Assembly (NCBI GenBank): GCA_050949885.1
Contig: JBMNGO010000008.1
Location: 1-64,000, forward strand
Length of the DNA: 64,000 bases
Direction of reading: 5' to 3'
Source of the DNA: JBMNGO01 sp050949885
GTDB taxonomy: Bacteria; Bacillota; Syntrophomonadia; Syntrophomonadales; Syntrophomonadaceae
The notes beneath the pieces are model-generated. The model saw only the letters and a program-made list of their open reading frames with translations, made no database searches and was not told where the DNA came from. This document shows, piece after piece, positions 25,305 through 34,231 of this stretch (positions within the stretch are counted from its first letter, which is position 1; each line of letters begins with the position of its first letter). The position numbers and the translations under genes were made by a program.

Positions 25305-25551
25305 ATTTCAAGGAGAGTTACTATTCTCCATCATAATCTTTACATCCATCCTGTCTCCTCAACCCCTATCAAAAATGCCCGTTATCTAATCTGTCAACTC
25401 AACCCTACCAATTTTTGAGTTCAAATTTCACTCAAAAAATACCCCGTCGATATGTTTCCATGTACGTATTTTAGCCCTTTAGGTCGAGTAGGCAACTGGA
25501 TGTAAATTCGGAAACCCGCTTAAATAAACACTTACAGCCTTGACATCAATA

Positions 25552-26787
25552 CTACGACTCAACATGGCTGGTCTGGGGAAACATATCAATGGGTTGAACT
25601 TTTGCGACCTGGAATTGTTCTTGTTGAAAAAGGGCCAGATCTCTGGCTAATGTTGCCGGATTGCAGGAAACGTATATTATTTTTTCCGGGTTGGTCTTTA
25701 CTATTTCCTTTATCACTTCTTTTGAAGCTCCGGATCTGGGAGGATCAAGAATTACTGCATCAAAAGGCTCCTTCAGGTTTCCCAGGATTTTTTCGCAGGG
25801 GCCGGAGAAGAACCGGCAATTGGTGATGCCGTTTAATAAGGCATTGTTTTGGGCATCGATTACGGCCGGGGGATATTCCTCGATACCCACTACTTCCCTA
25901 ACCTTATTTGCCAGGTTCAGGGCAATGTTTCCCGAGCCGCAATAGAGATCCAGGACTCTTGTAAATCCTTGCGGTTCTAAAAACTCTTCCACGGTGCCAA
26001 TGATTTTTTGGTTCTGGAGAGGATTCACCTGGAAAAAGGCTTGGGGAGATATGCGAAATTCGATTTCATTTATTCTCTCGGTCAGGTATGCTTCTCCATA
26101 ATGGCAATATGTTTGGTTACCAATAACAGAATTGATGGAATCAAAAGCAGATGCCAGCTTTCTGATAATTTGAGCCTCTGGCAATGATTTTAGGCCGGAC
26201 AAAACCAGCATTTTTCTCCCATCAAGAGATGATTGGCGAATAACTGCCTGGGCTTTATCCCCTATCTCCAGCATGGGAAGGAGTTCCCTTAGCGTTCCGG
26301 TAGCATCTTCCATTCCCCGGGAAATGATTTTGCAGGTATGGATGGGGATAATCTGATTGCTGCCCGACTTGTAATACCCCAGGACAGGCTGGCCTGATTG
26401 GTTTTTATTTATCTGCCAGGTCACCTTATTGCGATATCTCCATGGCTCTATCATTCCCAGGCATTTTTCCACCTGAGAATTTACCTTGCCAATGCGTACT
26501 AAGGCATCATTTACCGTTTGAGTTTTCAGGGCCAGCTGATTTTCATAAGAGGTATGCTGGTAAGAACAACCGCCACAGGCATAAAAGTGGGGGCACCAGG
26601 GCTCTACCCTTTGCGGAGATGGTTCAATAACTTTCAGCAGCCGGGCCATTCCATACTTTTTCTTATCAACTGTTAATTCAATTTCAACAGTCTCACCAGG
26701 CAGAGCAAACGGTACAAAAACGGCTTTACCGTTTATTTTGGCCACACCTTCGCCTTTATGGGTTATTCCGTTAATCTGACATATCAT
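25552..26787 (-). CDS. rlmD: 23S rRNA (uracil-5)-methyltransferase RlmD, altered 3' end
   Basis: 411 residues. TRAM domain (INGITHKGEGVAKINGKAVF), iron-sulfur cysteines (CPHFYACGGCSYQHTSYENQ), SAM motif VLDLYCGSGNIALNLANKV, VILDPPRSGASKEV and catalytic VSCNPATLARDLALF. It methylates U1939-type positions of 23S rRNA. The protein stops right after PQTSHVES, where family members normally continue with about ten hydrophobic residues. The stop codon and what follows belong to the mobile region to the left, so the 3' end looks replaced by an integration event. The RBS is weak. Confidence 0.9.
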   Translation of the reverse strand: MICQINGITHKGEGVAKINGKAVFVPFALPGETVEIELTVDKKKYGMARLLKVIEPSPQRVEPWCPHFYACGGCSYQHTSYENQLALKTQTVNDALVRIGKVNSQVEKCLGMIEPWRYRNKVTWQINKNQSGQPVLGYYKSGSNQIIPIHTCKIISRGMEDATGTLRELLPMLEIGDKAQAVIRQSSLDGRKMLVLSGLKSLPEAQIIRKLASAFDSINSVIGNQTYCHYGEAYLTERINEIEFRISPQAFFQVNPLQNQKIIGTVEEFLEPQGFTRVLDLYCGSGNIALNLANKVREVVGIEEYPPAVIDAQNNALLNGITNCRFFSGPCEKILGNLKEPFDAVILDPPRSGASKEVIKEIVKTNPEKIIYVSCNPATLARDLALFQQEQFQVAKVQPIDMFPQTSHVES

Positions 26788-27250
26788 CTTAGGTTTCCCA
26801 TTCTTTATTGTTTAATCACAGTCTTGAGGTTCACCATACCAGCCCATCAAGCGCCAGCAAACCGGCGCAATACGTAATACTTGGCGCGTTATAATAGGCC
26901 TTTAATACAAACCTATTCTAAGTATAACCTTATCTACAAAAGTTGGAACGCCTTTTGTGAGAATACCAGGACTAATAAAGAAAAGACTCAGCCAAATTAG
27001 AGTAGGGCTAAACTTTTGCTTATATCAGCGAGGTTCGGAACACCATTTTGTATTTCAGACGGCAGCATAAAAGGGTCCCACTTTGCCCCTGGTATGGCCG
27101 ACGACCAAAAACATGGCTTACAAGGAACGAAGTGACGAAGTAAGCAGTTCTACCCATGCAAGGATTGCCCAAGAAGGCGAGGGTAAACGAAACCTGATTG
27201 GCTGCAATCTACCTGATTGAGCATCACCTGACAAGAGAACCGTCTCCTTG
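26788..27250. other. intergenic, no gene seen
   Basis: 463 bases between rlmD and the SDR gene. No open frame with coding character. GACAAGAGAACCGTCTCCTTG (27230-27250) forms a weak hairpin after the SDR stop and may act as its terminator. A TATAAT at 26891 on the plus strand has no clear downstream gene. Confidence 0.5.
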
Positions 27251-28009
27251 TTATTTAGACCGCCAACCTCCATCAATAGTCAGCAGCTGACCGGTTACAT
27301 AAGCGGATTCGTCTGAAGCCAGGTACAACATACCATAAGCGATATCATCACCCACACCCCATTTTTGCATGGGGACTTTTTCTGCAATCATCTCGTTAAT
27401 GGCCGGATCATTGACCATATCTTTGGTCATGTCAGTGACTATAGCTCCGGGGCAAATCACATTTACCCGAACATTTTGTCTGGCCACCTCATTGGCAACT
27501 TGCCTGCTTAGCCCGATAACCCCATGTTTGGAGGCAGTATAGGCAACACCTCCGGCCATGCCTCCGGTGCCGGCAATTGAAGCTGTATTGATTATCACAC
27601 CGCCGCCACCTTGCTTGATAAATTCTTGAATAGCGCGTTTACAGCCGTATAGAACACCTTTCAGGTTGATATTGATAATCCGGTCCCAAAGAACATCATC
27701 GATAGTAACAATGGATGAAAACTCATCAAAAACTCCTGCATTATTAATCATGATATCCAGTCGCCCAAAGGTTTCTACTGCCTTGCTGACAGCTGCATCC
27801 ACATCTCTCCATTGGGAAACATCCCCAATTACTGCAACGGCTTGCCCGCCGTTACTCTTTATCCGGTTGGCGGTATCTTCAGCGGTTTTCGCATTATAGT
27901 CAACTATCACAACTTTGGCGCCTTCTTTGGCGAAAAGAAACGCCGTGGCCTGTCCCATACCAGCTCCCGCTCCTGTAATAACCGCTACTTTGCCCTCAAG
28001 TCTTCCCAT
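27251..28009 (-). CDS. short-chain dehydrogenase/reductase (SDR)
   Basis: 252 residues of the classical SDR fold. Cofactor motif VAVITGAGAGMGQATAF, an acidic residue after beta-2 (VVIVDYNAKTA) suggesting NAD(H), NNAG (IMINNAGVF), catalytic serine (INTASIAGTGGMAG), VAYTASKHG with the YxxxK pair, and the terminal GQLLTIDGGWRS. This resembles glucose/3-oxoacyl-ACP or secondary alcohol dehydrogenases; substrate cannot be told. ATG 28009 with AGAAAGGATGG upstream; monocistronic. Confidence 0.85.
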   Translation of the reverse strand: MGRLEGKVAVITGAGAGMGQATAFLFAKEGAKVVIVDYNAKTAEDTANRIKSNGGQAVAVIGDVSQWRDVDAAVSKAVETFGRLDIMINNAGVFDEFSSIVTIDDVLWDRIININLKGVLYGCKRAIQEFIKQGGGGVIINTASIAGTGGMAGGVAYTASKHGVIGLSRQVANEVARQNVRVNVICPGAIVTDMTKDMVNDPAINEMIAEKVPMQKWGVGDDIAYGMLYLASDESAYVTGQLLTIDGGWRSK

Positions 28010-28018
28010 TGGCACCAT

Positions 28019-28382
28019 CCTTTCTGATAATTAGTTTTTTAATATACAAATATTTTGCTTCAATCAGATGGTCAATATTCTTTTACGGCGGGCAATTCCT
28101 TCCCCAACTTTTGTTGTATGATAGGAGACTTTTTTTGTTGACTTTTGCTATACTGAAACAGGGTAATAAAGTACCAGGATATGTAAGGAACCAGGTCAAA
28201 GGAGCATCAAGCAAATTACCCCCTTTCCTGCGTTTGTAAAAACATCAGAAAGAGCATTGGATAGGACGGACCACCTTCCCCTGTCATGCTTTGGTCATGG
28301 CCGTTTATTATGTGGTGAGTACATGGCTAATATGCTAATATGTAAAAAGATTTAATAGGGTTTCTATTGGGAGGTCTCATTT
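28019..28382. other. intergenic region before metN
   Basis: About 360 bases. I looked for an S-box (SAM riboswitch) because the downstream genes import methionine, but found neither the conserved junctions nor a terminator hairpin. Two copies of a GCTAATATG motif (28326, 28334) lie near the likely promoter. Nothing else is supported. Confidence 0.4.
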
Positions 28383-29405
28383 TTGATTGAAATTCATAAC
28401 CTTACCAAAATTTATTACACCCCTCACCAGGAAATTAAAGCCCTGGACAATATAAACCTATCAATTAACCGCGGTGAAATATTTGGGATTATCGGACTAA
28501 GCGGTGCTGGTAAAAGTACTTTGATTCGTTGCATCAATATGCTGGAAAAACCCAGCCAGGGAACCATAATAGTTGACGGGCAGGATGTTACCTCACTCAG
28601 CAAAACCGGGCTTCGTATGGCTCGCCAAAAGATCGGCATGATTTTTCAGCAGTTTAACTTACTTTCTTCTCGTACAGTTTTCGATAACGTTATGTTCCCA
28701 CTGGAAATAGCTCATGTACCTGTGAAGGAAGCGCGTCAAAAAGTGTCGGAGCTTTTGGAATTAGTCGGTATTGCTGATAAAGCCCGGGTTTACCCGGATC
28801 AACTCAGCGGAGGCCAAAAACAGCGGGTGGGTATTGCCAGAGCTCTGGCTAACAATCCTAAAATTCTTTTATCTGATGAGGCTACTTCAGCACTGGATCC
28901 TCAAACTACCCGTTCCATACTAAAACTATTGAAAGATATAAATGCTCAATTAAATTTAACTATTGTGCTTATAACCCATGATATGAACGTAATAAAACAA
29001 ATCTGCGACCGGGTGGCAGTTATTGATGATTCGCGAATTGTCGAGGTGGGAGATGTGTTATCTCTGTTTTCCAATCCCGGTACCGATATTTCAAAAAGCT
29101 TCATAAATGCCATCGTCCAAAAAGATGACAGTGAGGGTTACACCGAAAAAATATTAAAAAAGCGCGATGCCTATTCTTGCCTGATTAGAGTATCTTTTAT
29201 AGGCTCTTCGGCCGGCGACCCCATAATATCTTCCATGATCAAGAAATTTGGCATAGATGCCAATATTCTGTACGGTAACATTGATCAAGTAAAAGAAACG
29301 CCCTTTGGTCATCTTACTCTGGAGTTGATCGGCAACAAGGAAGCCGTTGAACAATCGATCCGCTACTTGAAGGCTAACGGCCTGGAAATTGAGGTGATGT
29401 CATAA
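28383..29405 (+). CDS. metN: methionine ABC transporter ATP-binding protein MetN
   Basis: 340 residues. Walker A GIIGLSGAGKSTLIRCINML, signature LSGGQKQRVGIARALANNP, Walker B KILLSDEATSALDPQTT and H-loop LITHDMN. The C-terminal ~80 residues (CLIRVSFIGSSAGDPIISSM) are a NIL domain, the methionine-sensing part of MetN that stops import when methionine is high. TTG start at 28383 with GGGAGG 8 bases before. First gene of metN-metI-metQ. Confidence 0.95.
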   Translation: MIEIHNLTKIYYTPHQEIKALDNINLSINRGEIFGIIGLSGAGKSTLIRCINMLEKPSQGTIIVDGQDVTSLSKTGLRMARQKIGMIFQQFNLLSSRTVFDNVMFPLEIAHVPVKEARQKVSELLELVGIADKARVYPDQLSGGQKQRVGIARALANNPKILLSDEATSALDPQTTRSILKLLKDINAQLNLTIVLITHDMNVIKQICDRVAVIDDSRIVEVGDVLSLFSNPGTDISKSFINAIVQKDDSEGYTEKILKKRDAYSCLIRVSFIGSSAGDPIISSMIKKFGIDANILYGNIDQVKETPFGHLTLELIGNKEAVEQSIRYLKANGLEIEVMS

Positions 29406-29406
29406 C

Positions 29407-30120
29407 ATGTTCTGCTTCAGTATGGTAAGCACAGGAATACTTGGTGCTGATTTTTTTGCTGGTAACTCCTGGATGGTTGACGCAATATTGCTGGCAACCT
29501 GGGAGACTTTTTATATGGTGGCTATATCTACAGCTCTGAGTTATGTTTTTGGGCTTCCTTTGGGTGTCATTCTGGTTACTACCGGAGAGGGTCATATTTT
29601 GGAGAGTAGGGGGCTAAATAGCGTTTTGGGTGCTATTGTAAATGCAGTGCGTTCTATTCCCTTTATAATATTCCTAATCCTGGTAATTCCCCTTACTCGG
29701 GCAATAGTAGGCACATCAATAGGTACTACTGCTTCAATTGTACCCCTTACTTTGGCTGCTATTCCGTTTGTAGCCAGATTGGTGGAAACTTCTCTGCGAG
29801 AAATTCAGTGGGGCCTGATTGAAGCAGCATTATCTATGGGGGCTAATGCCTGGCAAATTATTACCAAGGTATTAATTCCCGAAGCACTGCCATCAATTAT
29901 TTTGGGGGTAGCTATAACAACTATCAACCTGGTCGGTTATTCAGCCATGGCGGGTATAGTTGGAGGAGGTGGTTTGGGTACATTGGCGTATTATTACGGG
30001 TACCAGCGTTATGAAGACGTAATAATGTGGGTTACAGTAATAGTACTCATTTTATTTGTGCAGTTGGTCCAAATGCTGGGTGATAAACTGCAATCATTGA
30101 CCATTAGCAAGAGGAGGTAA
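29407..30120 (+). CDS. metI: methionine ABC transporter permease MetI
   Basis: 237 residues, five predicted membrane helices. The ABC permease loop EAALSMGANAWQIITKVLIP (EAA motif) contacts MetN. LNSVLGAIVNAVRSIPFIIF and GYSAMAGIVGGGGLGTLAYY are typical of D-methionine permeases. It starts one base after metN and is followed by metQ after six bases. Confidence 0.95.
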   Translation: MFCFSMVSTGILGADFFAGNSWMVDAILLATWETFYMVAISTALSYVFGLPLGVILVTTGEGHILESRGLNSVLGAIVNAVRSIPFIIFLILVIPLTRAIVGTSIGTTASIVPLTLAAIPFVARLVETSLREIQWGLIEAALSMGANAWQIITKVLIPEALPSIILGVAITTINLVGYSAMAGIVGGGGLGTLAYYYGYQRYEDVIMWVTVIVLILFVQLVQMLGDKLQSLTISKRR

Positions 30121-30126
30121 GGATAA

Positions 30127-30948
30127 TTGAAAAAGGTTCTAGTTTTATTGTTAAGCCTGATGATACTCTCTCTGGGTGTAACCGGGTGCAGCAAGGAAGA
30201 CAAGCAAAATAATGCTGGAAAAACTGAGGCTACTAAAATTGTAGTTGGCGCTACTGCAGTACCTCATGCGGAAATTTTAGAAGTGGTAAAACCTCTTTTG
30301 GAAAAAGAAAATATTAATCTGGAGATAAAAGTTTTCACCGATTATATACAGTTAAACCCTGCCCTCAAGGATGGCCAAATTGACGCCAACTTCTTCCAGC
30401 ATATCCCCTATCTGGATGATTACAATAAGAACAACAATGCTGATCTAGTGTGGACAGTGAAGGTTCATAATGAACCCATGGGGGTATACTCCAATCGCAT
30501 AACTAAATTGGACGAGCTGCAGGATGGAGCCCAGGTCGGCATTCCCAACGATGCCACCAATGGCGGGCGCGCTCTCATGGTACTGGAGTCTGCCGGGCTG
30601 ATCAAGTTAACTGAAGGAGTCGGAGTAATGGCTACCATCAACGATATTGTTGATAATCCGAAGAACCTCGACGTTATTATGATGGATGCAGCTATGTTGC
30701 CTCGAACTCTTGAAGATGCAGATATATGTGTAATTAACAGCAATTATGCCCTGGAAGCCGGCTTAAATCCAGTTAAGGATTCCATATTTATGGAACCCAG
30801 TGATTCTCCTTATGCCAATGTACTGGTAGTTAAGGCCGAGGATAAGGAAAAGGAAGCTATAGTGAAGCTGGGTCAAGCTCTGCAATCTCCTGAGGTAAAA
30901 GATTTCCTGGAAACCAAGTACCAGGGAAGCTGTGTACCATCTTTTTAA
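30127..30948 (+). CDS. metQ: methionine-binding lipoprotein MetQ (NlpA family)
   Basis: 273 residues. Signal peptide with lipobox LGVTGC, so it is anchored outside the membrane. NlpA/MetQ features: KIVVGATAVPHAEILEVVKP, DGQIDANFFQHIPYLDDYN, VGIPNDATNGGRALMVLESA, and ANVLVVKAEDKEKEAIVKLG. Delivers methionine to MetI-MetN. TTG start after GAGGAGG. Confidence 0.95.
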   Translation: MKKVLVLLLSLMILSLGVTGCSKEDKQNNAGKTEATKIVVGATAVPHAEILEVVKPLLEKENINLEIKVFTDYIQLNPALKDGQIDANFFQHIPYLDDYNKNNNADLVWTVKVHNEPMGVYSNRITKLDELQDGAQVGIPNDATNGGRALMVLESAGLIKLTEGVGVMATINDIVDNPKNLDVIMMDAAMLPRTLEDADICVINSNYALEAGLNPVKDSIFMEPSDSPYANVLVVKAEDKEKEAIVKLGQALQSPEVKDFLETKYQGSCVPSF

Positions 30949-30962
30949 GAAACGATTATATG

Positions 30963-30997
30963 AGGAGGCTGTCCCTAAAAAGGATGGCCTCTTTTTA
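30963..30997 (+). terminator. rho-independent terminator after metQ
   Basis: GAGGCTGTCC pairs with GGATGGCCTC around CTAAAAA and is followed by TTTTTAT, 15 bases after the metQ stop. Confidence 0.8.
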
Positions 30998-31204
30998 TAT
31001 GAAGCGAGAAGAGTGACAAGGGGACGGCAGACTTGTAAATATGAAGTCAATTTACTTAAGTGGAGAGAAACTATAAAAAATCAGAGGGTTTTTTAAGGTT
31101 AATCCCTAAACACACCAGTAAAACCCTAAGTGGGACGAAAAAATTTGGGAATTAGTTTTCACACATTTTCACACAGTCTGACAGTTCTCTTGTCACTCTA
31201 TCAG

Positions 31205-31786
31205 CTATATTAATTGGTAGCCTTTTTCGAATGCTAATAAATTGATTCCCAATGCCTTTTCCGGAACTAGCTGTTGAATGGCGTTTTTTACTTTTTCAGG
31301 GGAAAAGCCTGCTAAAGCTGCAAACATTCCTACCAGAACTACATTGGCAGCTTTGATATTGCCGCAGGACTGAGCAATGGCAGAAGCATCAACAACCCTG
31401 GTATTGGTCACTGCTTTGGCAATCTTATCCGTAATATCCCCGGGGTATTTTGCCTTGCCAGTCATAACCGGCAGAGGGTCAACTCGTTCATCGTTTATTA
31501 TTACCATCCCTTCAGGTTGCAAATAATCCAGCCATCGGGCCGCTTCCAGCTTTTCAAAAGCCAAGAGATAATCCGCGTCACCTTTTTTTATTATGGGGGA
31601 ATAGACCCGGGAACCAAAACGAACCTGGGAAACTACACTGCCACCGCGTTGAGCCATCCCGTGCACTTCAGAGACCTTGACATCATAGCCCATCGCTACT
31701 GCCACCTGAGCTATTATCCGGCTGGTGAGCAGTGTTCCCTGCCCTCCTACTCCAACTATTAGAACGTTTGTGTTTTGATTTTCCAT
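31205..31786 (-). CDS. iorB: indolepyruvate:ferredoxin oxidoreductase beta subunit
   Basis: 193 residues of the 2-oxoacid:acceptor oxidoreductase gamma-type domain: NVLIVGVGGQGTLLTSRIIA, YDVKVSEVHGMAQRGGSVVS, ANVVLVGMFAALAGFSPEKV. With IorA it oxidises aryl pyruvates (from Trp, Phe, Tyr) to aryl-CoA using ferredoxin, an anaerobic amino-acid route. Its start lies three bases after the iorA stop (GGAGGG RBS). Confidence 0.9.
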   Translation of the reverse strand: MENQNTNVLIVGVGGQGTLLTSRIIAQVAVAMGYDVKVSEVHGMAQRGGSVVSQVRFGSRVYSPIIKKGDADYLLAFEKLEAARWLDYLQPEGMVIINDERVDPLPVMTGKAKYPGDITDKIAKAVTNTRVVDASAIAQSCGNIKAANVVLVGMFAALAGFSPEKVKNAIQQLVPEKALGINLLAFEKGYQLI

Positions 31787-31788
31787 AA

Positions 31789-33528
31789 CTATCCCTCCAC
31801 AACCTTGATAGCATCAAACTTGCACACCTGTGGGCACAGGCCGCAGGCCACACATGCATTGTTCATCCAGGCCTTCTTTTTGTTTTCATCAAAGCTTACA
31901 CCGGTGCACCCTACCCTGAGACACATCTTACAGCCGGTGCACAGCTCATTATCCACATAAAATTGCTTATCCACCGGAGTTTGTCCTAACAGAAAACAGG
32001 GTCTTTTGCAGATAATAACAGAAGGTTCTCTCCGTTTTAGTTCTTCTTTAAGAGCCGTTTCCAAAGCTGTCAGATCCAGCGGATCAACTACTTTTACATT
32101 GTTTATCCCCAGAGCCCTCACTAGTTTCTCCAAATCCAGTTTAACGGTAGGCTCCTTCCTTATGGTCATCCCGGTAGCCGGGTGTTCTTGATGACCGGTC
32201 ATGGCTGTTGTATCATTATCCAAAATTAAGACGGTGGAGGTTCCCTTATTATATACAATGTCGATCAGGCCGGTTATTCCCGAATGGACAAAGGTTGAAT
32301 CACCGATAACTGCCACTACCTTACCGGCAAATTCCTCACCCCGGGCTTTCTCCATGCCCATAGCCATACCGATGCTGGCTCCCATGCAAATACAGGTATC
32401 CATAGCATCCAGAGGACTCAAAGCACCCAGGGTATAACAGCCAATATCCCCCATGACCGTTACTTTTAGCCTTTTGAGAGTATAAAAAACTCCCCGATGA
32501 GGGCATCCAGCACATAATAAAGGCGGCCGTCCGGGAATTTCCTTGTCCAATCCTGGTCCCTCCTGTATATTGGCGCCTCCCAGACGCTGAGCCAGAAATT
32601 CCGGACTGTATTCCCCGAGACGGGACAGGATATCTTTGCCCTGGACTTTTATTCCCCATGCTTTAAGCTGGTTTTCAATTACCGGTTCCAATTCCTCTAC
32701 TACGATCAGCTGCTCCACCTCATCGGCAAAGGAACGGATCAGCTTCTCTGGTAGCGGGTTAACCAGCCCCAGTTTTAATACTGAAACCTGGGGAAGTGTT
32801 TCTTTTACATACTGGTAGGATACACCACTAGTTATAATGCCCGTCTTCTTATTGCCCCACTCGATTCTGTTTAAAGGAGATTTCTCGGCATATGTTCCCA
32901 GGGCTTGCATCCTTTTTTCCACTTCAACATGCCGGGCTCTGGCGTGTCCTGGCAGCATAACAAATTTGGCCGCATTCTTTTTATAATCCTTAAGCTTAAA
33001 ATCAACCCTTTCGCCCTGTTCAACCATGGTCTGGGAATGGGCCAACCGGGTGGTAATCCGCAAAATTACAGGTGTGTCAAAGTCCTCACTGATCTGAAAG
33101 GCTATTTTGGTAAAATCCAATGCTTCCTGACTGTCGGCAGGTTCAATAACCGGAAGCCGTGCAAACAAGCCATATCCCCGGTTATCCTGTTCATTTTGGG
33201 ATGAATGCATTCCCGGATCATCAGCAGAAACCAGCACCAAGCCCCCGTTTACACCGGTATAAGCCAGGGTATACAATGGGTCGGCAGCTACATTTACTCC
33301 CACATGTTTCATAGCTACCAGGGTGCGCGCTCCCCCGATTGATGCCCCAGCCGCTACTTCTAAAGCCACTTTTTCATTGGGAGCCCATTCCGCATAAACA
33401 CCTGCTAATCCGGAAAAAGCTTCGACTATTTCTGTACTCGGGGTTCCCGGATAGGCAGTAGCAACTGTTGCCCCTGCTTCGTAAGCTCCCCTGGCAATAG
33501 CTTCATTTCCAATCATTAGTTTTTTCAT
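31789..33528 (-). CDS. iorA: indolepyruvate:ferredoxin oxidoreductase alpha subunit
   Basis: 579 residues. Pyrimidine-binding half at the front (MIGNEAIARGAYEAGATVAT, AYPGTPSTEIVEAF), TPP-binding half (CAGCPHRGVFYTLKRLKVTV, MGDIGCYTLGALSPLDAMDT, GDSTFVHSGITGLIDIVYNK) and a C-terminal ferredoxin domain with two cluster motifs (CTGCKMCLRVGC, CVACGLCPQVC). Oxygen-sensitive enzyme of anaerobes and archaea. ATG 33528 with GGAGGAG is chosen; the 40 codons before it show no coding character. Confidence 0.95.
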   Translation of the reverse strand: MKKLMIGNEAIARGAYEAGATVATAYPGTPSTEIVEAFSGLAGVYAEWAPNEKVALEVAAGASIGGARTLVAMKHVGVNVAADPLYTLAYTGVNGGLVLVSADDPGMHSSQNEQDNRGYGLFARLPVIEPADSQEALDFTKIAFQISEDFDTPVILRITTRLAHSQTMVEQGERVDFKLKDYKKNAAKFVMLPGHARARHVEVEKRMQALGTYAEKSPLNRIEWGNKKTGIITSGVSYQYVKETLPQVSVLKLGLVNPLPEKLIRSFADEVEQLIVVEELEPVIENQLKAWGIKVQGKDILSRLGEYSPEFLAQRLGGANIQEGPGLDKEIPGRPPLLCAGCPHRGVFYTLKRLKVTVMGDIGCYTLGALSPLDAMDTCICMGASIGMAMGMEKARGEEFAGKVVAVIGDSTFVHSGITGLIDIVYNKGTSTVLILDNDTTAMTGHQEHPATGMTIRKEPTVKLDLEKLVRALGINNVKVVDPLDLTALETALKEELKRREPSVIICKRPCFLLGQTPVDKQFYVDNELCTGCKMCLRVGCTGVSFDENKKKAWMNNACVACGLCPQVCKFDAIKVVEG

Positions 33529-33691
33529 GATTCTCCTCCTTACCCCGAATAGAACTGATATGCTGGTATATTGTACAGTTCTTAACAAACCTGCCTGATT
33601 ATTCATCAACTGAAGAAAAAAAGGTGCATAAAACACCTTAATTTCCACAACGATAATAACATAACCAATGGCTTATGTAAACTTACCGAAT

Positions 33692-34222
33692 CTAAAGCCA
33701 AGTGCAGCATTCAGCAACAGCATCACTAATAAGTCTGGCCATATAAAAAACTGGTGCAATACTACCATAGTGCAAGGTTTTTGGTGATTTTTTGTCTATA
33801 CTGGTACCCACAATACCGACTAACGAAAAATCGCCTATAGCAGGGAGCTTCCTGGCTAGTGCCCTTCCCGGAAAAAGTGCACCCTCTTTTAATTTAATGG
33901 TGCCAATTTCTTCTTCATTGCCTATGGAAGCATCAATAGCAATATCCACCCTTACCGGATGCCGCCTCTTAATCTGTTGCAGTTCACTGGCCAGATTTTT
34001 GGCGTGCAGCGGATTATCCAAGGTGCCGTAAACTAATAAATCCGGTCGTTTTTCTTTCAAGAGGGTTCCCACCAGTGGCCCGAAGCAGTCCAATATATGC
34101 CTGTCCGACCCAATGCATATAAAGGCTGGTATTGCCTGGCGGCGCTTCATAATCTGGTTGACTGCTGCTGTCAGTGACTCTCTGGCTCCCTTTTGCAAAT
34201 AATGTTCCTTATACAAAAACAT
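33692..34222 (-). CDS. yyaC: YyaC-like sporulation protein (DUF1256, GPR-related fold)
   Basis: 176 residues. AFICIGSDRHILDCFGPLVG, TLLKEKRPDLLVYGTLDNPL and VDIAIDASIGNEEEIGTIKL match the YyaC family, a relative of the germination protease GPR made in sporulating Bacillota. It indicates an endospore former. It lies 9 bases after hisC, likely cotranscribed. Confidence 0.85.
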   Translation of the reverse strand: MFLYKEHYLQKGARESLTAAVNQIMKRRQAIPAFICIGSDRHILDCFGPLVGTLLKEKRPDLLVYGTLDNPLHAKNLASELQQIKRRHPVRVDIAIDASIGNEEEIGTIKLKEGALFPGRALARKLPAIGDFSLVGIVGTSIDKKSPKTLHYGSIAPVFYMARLISDAVAECCTWL

Positions 34223-34231
34223 TAAATCAGC

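Noticed and set aside
28019..28382. SAM (S-box) riboswitch upstream of metN
   Set aside because: Expected from gene function, but neither the conserved junction sequences nor a terminator/antiterminator pair is visible.
33529..33648. N-terminal extension of iorA
   Set aside because: The 40 extra codons lack family similarity, and a strong RBS precedes the ATG at 33528.
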